From Microbacterium sp. A20 (lineage in GTDB: Bacteria; Actinomycetota; Actinomycetes; Actinomycetales; Microbacteriaceae), in the NCBI RefSeq assembly GCF_004794515.1, contig NZ_SSDF01000070.1:1-64000 (forward strand): a stretch of DNA of 64,000 nt, written 5' to 3'. Every line of letters starts with the position of its first letter. Positions within the stretch are counted from its first letter, which is position 1. The notes beneath the pieces were generated by a model. That model searched no databases. It saw only the letters and a program-made list of their open reading frames with translations, and was not told where the DNA came from. The position numbers were made by a program, and so were the translations under genes. This document shows positions 7,953 through 15,172 of this stretch, piece by piece.

Positions 7953-8728
7953 TGAAGCGGGCGGCGCGGCTGAACGCGATCCTCGACCTCCTGGCCACGA
8001 GCGGCGAGGTCACGGTGGAAGACCTGGTGGAGCAGTTCGGCGCCTCGTCGGCCACGACCCGCCGCGACCTCGACTCGCTCGCCGAGCAGCGGCTGCTCAC
8101 CCGCACGCACGGCGGTGCGGTGGCGCAGGCCGTCGCCTACGAGCTGCCGATCCGCTACAAGAGCCACCTGCGCACCCACGAGAAAGCCAACATCGCGCAG
8201 ACCGCGGCGGGCCTGGTCGCCCCCGGCATGGTGGTCGGGCTGTCCGGCGGCACGACCACCACCGCGATCGCCGCGGCCCTCGCCGCCCGCGACGACCTGT
8301 CCGGCAATGGCGGCATCACCGTGGTCACGAATGCCGTGAACATCGCGGCGCAGCTCGCCACGCGACCCGATATCAAGGTCGTCGTCACCGGCGGAGTCAT
8401 CCACTCCCGCAGCTACGAGCTCGTCGGCCCGTTCGTCGAACAGCTGCTGCGCGGGGTGCGGCTCGACATCGCGTTCATCGGCGTGAACGGGATGGATGCC
8501 GCCGCGGGCGCCACCACTCAGGACGAGCGCGAGGCCGCAGTGAACCGCATGATGGCCGAACGCGCCCGGCGCGCGGTCGTGGTCACCGACGGCAGCAAGC
8601 TCGGGGTCGAGGCGTTCTCGGCGGTCGGCGGCGTCGACCTCTTCCCGACCGTGATCACGGATGCCGGAGCGGATGCCGAGGCGCTCGCCGCCCTCCGCGC
8701 CGCCGGCTACGCGGTGCTCGTGGCCTGA
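7949..8728 (+). CDS. DeoR-family transcriptional regulator
   Basis: Sugar-phosphate-responsive repressor, 259 aa. The N-terminal winged helix includes VTVEDLVEQFGASSATTRRD and the family's LTRTHGG wing. The C-terminal DeoRC effector domain resembles a ribose-5-phosphate isomerase fold (VGLSGGTTTTAIA, VTGGVIHSRSYELVGP, VVTDGSKLG). The ATGATG start overlaps the aldolase stop. It is the last gene of the operon, so it probably autoregulates both this operon and the divergent importer through the palindrome near 4131. The effector is presumably a pathway sugar phosphate. Confidence 0.9.
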   Translation: MMKRAARLNAILDLLATSGEVTVEDLVEQFGASSATTRRDLDSLAEQRLLTRTHGGAVAQAVAYELPIRYKSHLRTHEKANIAQTAAGLVAPGMVVGLSGGTTTTAIAAALAARDDLSGNGGITVVTNAVNIAAQLATRPDIKVVVTGGVIHSRSYELVGPFVEQLLRGVRLDIAFIGVNGMDAAAGATTQDEREAAVNRMMAERARRAVVVTDGSKLGVEAFSAVGGVDLFPTVITDAGADAEALAALRAAGYAVLVA

Positions 8729-8791
8729 CGGTCGCGGTGGCTCGCCAGCGCCGGCGCCCGGCGCTTGACCTGCCCTGCCGACGCACAGCCT

Positions 8792-8858
8792 GAAGGAGTT
8801 CTCACGTTCTGAAGGACCGATTCGAGCATCCGATCCTTCATTCCGCGAGATCTCCTTC
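8792..8858. repeat. 67-bp inverted repeat, family A, copy 2
   Basis: Nearly identical to copy 1 (69-135), including the outer arms and most of the loop. It starts 63 bp after the DeoR stop codon and lies between convergent genes. The outer arms GAAGGAGTTCTC and GAGATCTCCTTC can pair with one mismatch. Confidence 0.9.
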
Positions 8859-8917
8859 GAAACGGGTCCTCCCCGACCGCGCGCCGAGGTGCTGCAGTCC
8901 TGACCCCGGACACCCCA

Positions 8918-8950
8918 AGGGCCCCGACGTCCCCAGAACGTCGAGGCCCT
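8918..8950. terminator. strong hairpin between convergent operons
   Basis: AGGGCCCCGACGT, 7-nt loop, ACGTCGAGGCCCT pairs 12 of 13 positions. It has no U-tract, which is common in high-GC actinobacteria. It sits between the convergent catabolic operon and the CHAT gene and could serve either strand. I see no gene in 8951-9149. Confidence 0.6.
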
Positions 8951-9149
8951 CTGAGAGCGCCGCGGCTGCAGGCCGCGACACCCTCGAGCAGATGGTGTCC
9001 GTGTCGTATTCACGCTCCCCAGCGCGCATGATTCCCCAGATCCGACTGCGCCTCCCTCGCGCCTCAACCCTTCGAGGCCCTTCGCATGGCACCTTCCGAA
9101 GAACAGGAGCGTGCGGCACCCGTTCTGATACACCGAATGGAGGAAAAGG

Positions 9150-11600
9150 TCAGAATCCGTCACCGTGGCACTGGAACGGCGCGCTGAGGCCGGTGTCGAC
9201 GGTGGCCCGGGCGAGCGCCACGGCGGGGGTCGCGCCTTCGGAGAGCCCGATGTGCACGGCGCTCAGCAGCTCCGCCGCCACCTCATCGGGCACGGCCACC
9301 GGAGCGGCGATCACGCAGTCGGCGCCCGCGTGCAGCCACACCCGCGTCATCCCGAGCGCCTCCTCGCCCCACCGCACCGAGGAACGCCCGAGCTCGCACG
9401 CCGAGAGGATCACGGTCGCCGGGACGCGCGGGATCAGGTCGACGTCGTAGCCGAAGAGGATGCCGTCGGCGAGCTCGAATCCCGAGAACAGCGGGTTGTC
9501 CACCGCGTGCCTGCCGTGCGCGGCGATGTGCAGCACGTCGCTGTTCGACGCGAGGTCGGTGGCCGCCGCCACCGTCGCCTCACCGCTGTCGAGGATCCGC
9601 GTCGCCACGCCGCCGCCGCTCCAGGCATCCGCTGCCCGCCGCACCTCTTCGCCGGCGCGGGGGACGCGGGGCCCCGCGGCGAATCCGATCATTGACGGGC
9701 GTCCGCGGACGACGGTCCCGCTGCCCAGCAGTCGCGAGACCGACGTCGCGAGCGTGAACGGGACTCCGGCCATGCCCGGCAGCATCGCCCACGGCACCCC
9801 GCCGAGCGCTCCGGGCACGGTGATCGCCAGACGACGTGCCGACGGTGCCGCCGAGAGCAGCGGCGCGAGCAGCTCGGCATCCAACAGTGCCAAGCGTGTG
9901 GCGAGTGCGCGTGCGGTCACGGCCCCCATCAGCCCGCCGCGGGTGAGCGCGGCCATGTCGAGATCGGCGCGCAGACCGTCGAGTGCGGACTGCACCCGCG
10001 ACCAGGACAGGTCGGCGACCGTGGCCCCCGACGACGTCACCGCGACGGCGTGCAGCGCGGAGCCGGTGAAGACGTATGACAGGACGGCGGTGTCGGGATC
10101 GAGCAGTGCCGTCGCCTCGGCGAGCCCCAACCGCTCACGGGTGCCGCCCGAACCCGTCGCGGCCCACTGCCGCTCGCGCACCCGATCGCGCAGGGCGCGC
10201 ACACGAGCATCCGTGGTCCAGTCCGCGCCCGCGAGCTCGGCGCGCAGCATCCGCAGCTCCGCGAGATCGACCGCCAGCGAGTCGTCGCGGGGAGGGCGCA
10301 CCGGAGCGACCTGCTGGCTCAGGTGCCGGGCGCGCTCCGACCACTCGAACAGCGTCGCCGGGTCGTGCAGGCGGGCCGCGGCGGAGAGACCGGCGTACAT
10401 CAGGTCGCTTCCGTGCATGGCGACCGAGGCCTGCAGGTCGAGGGCGCCGAACGACTGCTGCCAGGCGGTGAGCAACTCGAGTCCGTCGGCGGCGGCCTGC
10501 AGCGCGTCGCGGTCCCGACCCCGTGCAGCGGCACGCGCGGCTCGCACCTCGTGGGCGCGGAGGCGGAGCGGCGTCGGAGCGCTGTCGTCGAGTCGCGGGA
10601 GGCGCCCTGCCCCGTCTCGTCCCGCGCTCAGGCGCAGACCGGTGGCCTCGGTGCGGAACCCCGCGTGGTCGAGGGCCCTGGCGGTGCGGGCGAAGGCGGG
10701 CGCGTCGATCGGCTGGTCCGGCTTCGCCCGCTGCCGCGCTTCGAGCCGCACCGCTTCGGCACGCGCCGCCCATCCCTGGTTCCCGAGCGCGGTGAAGTGT
10801 CGTGCCGACGTGCGGGCGGTGCGCTCGGCGGCAGCCGGATCATGCCGCAGCAGCGAGCGGGCGAGGTGGAACTCGGCTTCACCCCTGGCCTGTCGCATCC
10901 GCTGCGCGCCGAACTCCGCGGCGACCCGACCCAGCAGGGCCTCCGCCTCGGTGGTGAGGCCGGCGTCGCGAAGCACTTCTGCGCGGTCGAGGTCGCTGAT
11001 CGCGGCGGCCAGGTCACTGATCGCGGCGAGCGTCGGACGGGAGCGGGTCATCAACGTGAGCGCGGTGACGAGGTCGCCGCCCAGCAGCGCCGCGTAGCCC
11101 AGGTTGTGCCGCGCTTCGGCGAGCGGCTCCTGATCGTCGTTCGCCTCGTACACGGCCACCGCGCGCCGCAGATCTTCGACGCAGGTGTCGAGCTCCCGCC
11201 GCTGCATCCGCACGACCGAGCGGTTCATCAGGCAGTTCGCGAGCTCGGTGGTCTCGTCGCCGATGGCGGTGAACGTGTCGATGGCGCGGCTGAGCTCGAC
11301 CTCCGCCTCCGCCAACGTGCCGGCGTGCATGAGGAGGACGCCGAGCTGGCCGCTGAGCACGGCGATCGTCTCGGAGCGCAGCCCGGAGCGGCCGAGCGCG
11401 TGTCGGCACAGCTGCTCGGCGGCCGCCGGCTGCCCGGTCTGCGCGAGCACATAGGCGGTCGTGCCGTCGATGCGGGCGCGCAGATCGGGATCCTCGGTGC
11501 GGGAGGATGCCGCGTCGAGCGTGCGCCTCGCCTGCGTGAACCGCCGCGCGTTCGCCGCCTCGACTCCGCGCCGATGCAGCTCGTTGGCGGACAGGGGCAT
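9150..11600 (-). CDS. TPR-CHAT caspase-like protease
   Basis: Large cytoplasmic protein of 816 aa with no signal peptide or membrane segment. Residues about 1-450 are helical TPR-like repeats (for example ALGRSGLRSETIAVLSGQLG and ARHNLGYAALLGGDLVTALT). The C-terminal third is a CHAT domain, a clan CD caspase/separase-like peptidase. The catalytic pair is visible: His in HIAAHGRH at about residue 695 and Cys in ILSACELG at about residue 735. ATG 11600 is chosen because coding bias and the TPR region begin there; the reading upstream runs through repeats. It lies 505 bp downstream of the subtilase gene on the same strand. CHAT proteases are known to act as activated executioners (separase-like, type III-E CRISPR Csx29, gasdermin partners). 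The target here is unknown. Confidence 0.88.
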   Translation of the reverse strand: MPLSANELHRRGVEAANARRFTQARRTLDAASSRTEDPDLRARIDGTTAYVLAQTGQPAAAEQLCRHALGRSGLRSETIAVLSGQLGVLLMHAGTLAEAEVELSRAIDTFTAIGDETTELANCLMNRSVVRMQRRELDTCVEDLRRAVAVYEANDDQEPLAEARHNLGYAALLGGDLVTALTLMTRSRPTLAAISDLAAAISDLDRAEVLRDAGLTTEAEALLGRVAAEFGAQRMRQARGEAEFHLARSLLRHDPAAAERTARTSARHFTALGNQGWAARAEAVRLEARQRAKPDQPIDAPAFARTARALDHAGFRTEATGLRLSAGRDGAGRLPRLDDSAPTPLRLRAHEVRAARAAARGRDRDALQAAADGLELLTAWQQSFGALDLQASVAMHGSDLMYAGLSAAARLHDPATLFEWSERARHLSQQVAPVRPPRDDSLAVDLAELRMLRAELAGADWTTDARVRALRDRVRERQWAATGSGGTRERLGLAEATALLDPDTAVLSYVFTGSALHAVAVTSSGATVADLSWSRVQSALDGLRADLDMAALTRGGLMGAVTARALATRLALLDAELLAPLLSAAPSARRLAITVPGALGGVPWAMLPGMAGVPFTLATSVSRLLGSGTVVRGRPSMIGFAAGPRVPRAGEEVRRAADAWSGGGVATRILDSGEATVAAATDLASNSDVLHIAAHGRHAVDNPLFSGFELADGILFGYDVDLIPRVPATVILSACELGRSSVRWGEEALGMTRVWLHAGADCVIAAPVAVPDEVAAELLSAVHIGLSEGATPAVALARATVDTGLSAPFQCHGDGF

Positions 11601-11722
11601 CCGTCCAGAATGCCCTGCCCCGCGGCTGCGCGGAAGAGCACGGGTGCAGGCCGTGCGCCCGCGGCATCCTTCGGCGAGTCCGCCGGGTGGGCCTACGCAC
11701 GGATGTCGGGAGGAAGGTGTGC

Positions 11723-11799
11723 GGATGTCGGGAGGAATCACGGATGCCGGGTGACACGCCGAGGTTCCGTCCGACGGGTGTGCATCGGTCCGACAAGTG
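11723..11799. repeat. 77-bp inverted repeat, family C, copy 2
   Basis: Starts GGATGTCGGGAGGAATCACG and ends TGCATCGGTCCGACAAGTG. A partial extra copy of its left arm (GGATGTCGGGAGGAA) precedes it at 11701. It lies in the gene-free 505-bp gap between the protease genes. Confidence 0.8.
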
Positions 11800-11860
11800 G
11801 ACCGGTGGACCGGGCGGGGACGGGACGGGACTGGGCGGGAGCCGGCGGGTCGGGGTGCAC

Positions 11861-11937
11861 GGATGTCGGGAGGAATCACGGATGTCGGGTGACACGCCGA
11901 GGTTCCGTCCGACGGGTGTGCATCGGTCCGACAAGTG
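11861..11937. repeat. 77-bp inverted repeat, family C, copy 3
   Basis: Almost identical to copy 2 and in the same orientation, 138 bp further on. One visible difference is GATGTCGGG for GATGCCGGG in the inner left arm. The pair therefore also forms a long direct repeat. Confidence 0.85.
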
Positions 11938-11955
11938 GACCGGGCGGGAGGGGAC

Positions 11956-12015
11956 GGGCCGGGACGAGTGCGGGAGGGGACCGGCGGGCCGGGACGAGTG
12001 CGGGAGGGGACCGGC
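11956..12015. repeat. 30-bp direct repeat, two units
   Basis: Two perfect tandem units beginning GGGCCGGGACGAGTGCGGGA. They are flanked by further G-rich GGGACGGG words up to about 12050. The strong G/C strand asymmetry could form R-loops or G-quadruplexes (inference). Confidence 0.85.
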
Positions 12016-12060
12016 GGGAGGGGAGGGGACGGGACGGGCCGGGCCGGGCGCCGCGCACCA

Positions 12061-12096
12061 AGACGGACCGCCCGTATCGGTGCGGACGGTCCGTCT
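12061..12096. terminator. hairpin downstream of the subtilase gene
   Basis: AGACGGACCG and CGGTCCGTCT form a perfect 10-bp stem around 16 nt, with an inner CCGC/GCGG pair. It begins 10 nt past the minus-strand stop at 12106. It probably ends the sigma-subtilase transcript, which would give the CHAT gene its own promoter. Confidence 0.6.
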
Positions 12097-12105
12097 CGGG
12101 GGTCG

Positions 12106-13677
12106 TCAGGCCGGGTCGACCGGAGTCGGCAGCGACTTCAGCACGGCGGCGACGGCCTTCTTCGCGGCATCCGGGGTGGCGCCTGCGACCGGCACGGTGC
12201 CGAGCTGCGCGGCGATGCGTCCGGCGACGTACGGCGCCGCGAAGGATGTGCCGCTCCAGATCGCGAACCCGCCCCGATAGTCGTCGGGATCGATCGTCTC
12301 GCGGCGGATGCCGTCGACGTCCGCACGTGTGGCCGCCTGGGAGCCGCCGACGAACGCGGGCGAGGTGCTCACCACGGCAGCGCCCGGCGCGTAGGTCTTC
12401 ACCCACGGGCCCACGTTCGAGAAGAGGGCGACCGACTGCGCCGAGGGGTTCAGCGCGCCGACCGACACGAGCGGGGTGCCGTCGTCGTGCGGGATGCCGT
12501 TGTGCGAATCCGGCCACGGCCACAGCGACGCCGGGAACGAGGGCCGATCGATGGCGTCGTTGCCCGCCGAGCACACGACCACGCAGCCGAGCTCGCGCGC
12601 CTTGGCCAGGAGCTGGTGCAGGGTGAGGCTGAACATGCCGTCGGTCGGCGTCTCGTGGTAGTAACTGAGCGACAGGTTCAGCACGTCGATCGGGAAGCCC
12701 GTCGTCGGGTCCTCCCGGTGGCGGATCAGCAGCATCACGACCTGCGCGACCGTGTCGAGCAGAGTGCTCTCGTCGACCACACCGAGTGCACCCGCCACGC
12801 GGATCGAGAGGATGTCGGCATCCGGAGCCGTCTGTCGGACGAGCCCGGCGATGAACGTGCCGTGGCCCGCGACCGCATCGATCGCGCCGTCGAGCTGCCC
12901 GTACAGGTCGGGGTAGCGCTCCGGATCGGCGTCGGCCGTGAGGCCCACCGGAACGCCGTCGAGGTCGACATGACGGGTGACGATGTCGTCGGGAAGCCAG
13001 GCGTGTTCGCCGCAGCCCGTGTCGAGCACCGCGACGACGGCCCGCCGCCCGCGCTTCGGCGCCGGTCCCCGCACGGGAGCCGGTCCCAGCCAGGTCACCG
13101 GCTGACGCGCGCCCCGTCCGGGCTCGAGGTAGTCGTCGCTGCCCGCGGCGCCCTCGCCGCGCACCGGGTTCGTGCGGGTGAACGGGTTGGTCCGCGTGAA
13201 GGGGTTGGTCCGGGTGAACGGGTTGAGTCCGACCGGGTCGATGGACAACACGTGGTCGAGGCTGGTCCGCGGCATGGTCGAGCGCGACATGCGGCGGGCG
13301 CGCTGGAGCACCCGCCATGCGTCGGGGGAGATCGGCGACTCCCCGCGCACGGGCTCGTCCGGGGTGGTCAGCCGCAGGCGCTGGAATCCCACGACGCCCG
13401 GCACGAGCTCCCCGTCACCGATCTCACGCGCTCCGTCCTCGGTCTCCAGCAGCCACCCGAACGTATCGGCCGCGTCGCGCAGCGTGCGCAGTTCACGGTC
13501 GTACGCCTCCTGATCGCCGAGCGTTCGGGTGATCAGGAGCCGCTCGGGCAGATAGGCGGTGGGAAAGGCGCGGATGCCGTCCACGGGCTCCGCGCTCGGG
13601 TCGAGGGCCGTGCCGCGGCGGATGGATCCCTCCGCGCGGTCCTGCCAGGTCCATCCCTTGGGCTGCTCCATCGTCAT
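12106..13677 (-). CDS. S8 subtilisin-like serine protease, cytoplasmic
   Basis: Subtilase of 523 aa with no signal peptide, so probably intracellular. The catalytic triad is complete: Asp219 in VVAVLDTGCGEH, His272 in GHGTFIAG, and Ser478 in SGTSFAAPYVAG; the oxyanion Asn lies in CSAGND. The first 200 residues are a family-specific N-terminal region. A low-complexity hinge at about 152-170 has three exact NPFTRT hexapeptides followed by NPVRG. The start ATG 13677 lies 50 nt after the 151-aa gene. Association with a CHAT protease and a sigma factor suggests a proteolytic signalling role rather than nutrient digestion (inference). Confidence 0.9.
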   Translation of the reverse strand: MTMEQPKGWTWQDRAEGSIRRGTALDPSAEPVDGIRAFPTAYLPERLLITRTLGDQEAYDRELRTLRDAADTFGWLLETEDGAREIGDGELVPGVVGFQRLRLTTPDEPVRGESPISPDAWRVLQRARRMSRSTMPRTSLDHVLSIDPVGLNPFTRTNPFTRTNPFTRTNPVRGEGAAGSDDYLEPGRGARQPVTWLGPAPVRGPAPKRGRRAVVAVLDTGCGEHAWLPDDIVTRHVDLDGVPVGLTADADPERYPDLYGQLDGAIDAVAGHGTFIAGLVRQTAPDADILSIRVAGALGVVDESTLLDTVAQVVMLLIRHREDPTTGFPIDVLNLSLSYYHETPTDGMFSLTLHQLLAKARELGCVVVCSAGNDAIDRPSFPASLWPWPDSHNGIPHDDGTPLVSVGALNPSAQSVALFSNVGPWVKTYAPGAAVVSTSPAFVGGSQAATRADVDGIRRETIDPDDYRGGFAIWSGTSFAAPYVAGRIAAQLGTVPVAGATPDAAKKAVAAVLKSLPTPVDPA

Positions 13678-13727
13678 CCTCTCGGTGCGGGTCGCCCCGC
13701 GGCTTCATCGACGGGCGGTGCCCGTGG

Positions 13728-14183
13728 TCACAGCTCGAACTGCGGGGTCGCGAGCGTGCGCGTCTCGTCCCCGATCGCGGTTGTCAGGCGCACGCGCGTG
13801 AGACCGGGTGGCACCTCGTCGAACGCGAAGCGTCCGGTCTCCTCCGGCGAGGTGGAGATCGTCTTCTCGCCCTGGGTGAGGAACACCTCCGCGGCGCCGG
13901 TGTCGACCCAGCCGTCGACGCGGCGGCGGCCGGATGCGGTGGTCGTCACATGCAGCAGGATGCTGGTCGTGCCGTCGCTGAACTGCAGGGTGAGCGCATC
14001 CGCCTCGCCCCGCACGGCGCCGAGCTGCCCCTCGACGAGGGTGAGCAGCGCATACTCGCGGTTCAGCCCGTCGGCGGCGACGGCGGCGACCATGCGGTCG
14101 ATCAAGCCCGCAGGCACGGGGTCGACCTCGCTCCACAGCGTGCGGAGTCGTGCGAACATCTCGGCGTCGTCGTGCGCGCTCAT
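13728..14183 (-). CDS. uncharacterised 151-aa protein coupled to the ECF sigma factor
   Basis: Family not recognised. The ATG at 14183 overlaps the sigma-factor stop (ATGA), so the two are translationally coupled. The N-terminal 50 residues are helical (FARLRTLWSEVDPVPAGL). The C-terminal 60 residues look like beta strands and end in EVPPGLTRVRLTTA, similar in style to carboxypeptidase-regulatory or transthyretin-like folds. It has no membrane segment and no Cys/His zinc motif of the ZAS anti-sigma class. Its place directly after the sigma gene fits an anti-sigma factor or a protease substrate, but this is inference only. Confidence 0.75.
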   Translation of the reverse strand: MSAHDDAEMFARLRTLWSEVDPVPAGLIDRMVAAVAADGLNREYALLTLVEGQLGAVRGEADALTLQFSDGTTSILLHVTTTASGRRRVDGWVDTGAAEVFLTQGEKTISTSPEETGRFAFDEVPPGLTRVRLTTAIGDETRTLATPQFEL

Positions 14184-14815
14184 GCGAGTCCTCCTGCCTG
14201 GGCGGTCGGCGGTGCGTCCAGCAGCGCGCGCAGCTTGGCCAGGCAGCGGTTGCGCGTCGGGCCGATGCTCCCGATCGGCATCGCGAGGTCGGCGGCCAGC
14301 CGGGCGTAGTCGGGTCGGTCTTCGAAGGCGATCACGCGCAGGAGCTTCTGGCAGCGTTCGTTGAGGAGGCGCACGGCCGTCCACAGCCGGCGGTTCTCGT
14401 CGCCCAGCGTCGCGTGCTCCTCCGCCGAAGCCTGCTCGGGAAGAAGGGCGTCGAGGTCGTCGTCCACGGTGGTGTCGACCTTGCCGTGCGCTTTCGCGAC
14501 CTTCCAGGCCTCACGGCGGGCGGTGGTCGTGAGCCAGGCCGATACGGCCCGGTGGTCGCTGATCGAGCCGTGGCCGCGGACGAGCTGCAGCCACGTGGTC
14601 TGCACCACGTCTTCGGCGAGCGTGCGTTCGAGTCCGTACGCGCGCACCACGTGCCAGAGCACGGGGGTCATGAGCCGTACGAGCTCGTCCATCGCGCGGC
14701 CGTCTCCCTCGCGCCATGCGTCGAACAGACCCGCGGCGCGCTCCCAGCGTGCGCGCCCGTCGTCCGAGGCAGGATCGAGAGCGGCGCCGGGTGCACCGTC
14801 GATCATGAAGCCCAT
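14180..14815 (-). CDS. ECF-type RNA polymerase sigma factor
   Basis: Sigma70-family ECF factor, about 211 aa. Region 2 spans RAMDELVRLMTPVLW through LAEDVVQTTWLQLVRG. Region 4 reads LLRVIAFEDRPDYARLAADL then GSIGPTRNRCLAKLR, the helix-turn-helix for -35 recognition. The start is uncertain: ATG 14815 is used, but ATG 14806 and ATG 14860 are in frame and none has a convincing ribosome binding site. It heads the block of sigma factor, 151-aa protein and subtilase. No canonical membrane anti-sigma gene is adjacent, which is unusual for an ECF factor. Confidence 0.85.
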   Translation of the reverse strand: MGFMIDGAPGAALDPASDDGRARWERAAGLFDAWREGDGRAMDELVRLMTPVLWHVVRAYGLERTLAEDVVQTTWLQLVRGHGSISDHRAVSAWLTTTARREAWKVAKAHGKVDTTVDDDLDALLPEQASAEEHATLGDENRRLWTAVRLLNERCQKLLRVIAFEDRPDYARLAADLAMPIGSIGPTRNRCLAKLRALLDAPPTAQAGGLA

Positions 14816-14929
14816 TGTGATCACATCTACCAGGAGCACGGCAAGAGGTTTCTGATACATGACTTCATCCAAGAATTCCGCGGCTGATACGCGGTCGGAC
14901 GCGGTGGCGGTTCTCGATAGCGTTGAGGG

Positions 14930-15148
14930 GTGATCGCCCTCTCCGTCCTGCTCTTCCTCAACGCCGCATTCAACGCCCTCGTCTGGCCACGGTTCTACAA
15001 GCGTGTGGCCGACGACCCGCGTGCCCGCGACGAGAACGGCAAGCCCACGACGTTCCTCAAGGTGCACGCGATCCTCATCGCGATCGCCCTGGTGCTCGCG
15101 CTGGTCTCGGCACTCGCCGGCATCGCCGCGCTGACCGGAGCCCTCTAG
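14930..15148 (+). CDS. SCO4848-like small membrane protein
   Basis: Small protein of 72 aa with two hydrophobic segments flanking a conserved loop. It begins MIALSVLLFLNAAFNALVWP, followed by a charged stretch (FYKRVADDPRARDENGKPT) and a second helix. This matches the actinobacterial SCO4848 family of unknown function. The GTG start at 14930 is preceded by TAGCGT at about 7 nt, which fits a leaderless transcript. It is divergent from the sigma-factor gene. Confidence 0.75.
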   Translation: MIALSVLLFLNAAFNALVWPRFYKRVADDPRARDENGKPTTFLKVHAILIAIALVLALVSALAGIAALTGAL

Positions 15149-15172
15149 CGACGCACCGCTCCGGGATGCGGG

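Noticed and set aside
8951..9149. Additional gene between the DeoR operon and the CHAT gene
   Set aside because: Frames here are short or shadow-like and lack codon bias; the region holds a hairpin and plain intergenic sequence.
9150..14815. Type III-E CRISPR (Craspase) locus
   Set aside because: TPR-CHAT plus sigma factor is suggestive, but no gRAMP/Cas7-11 effector, Csx30/31 homologue, Cas1/2 or repeat-spacer array is visible within the window.
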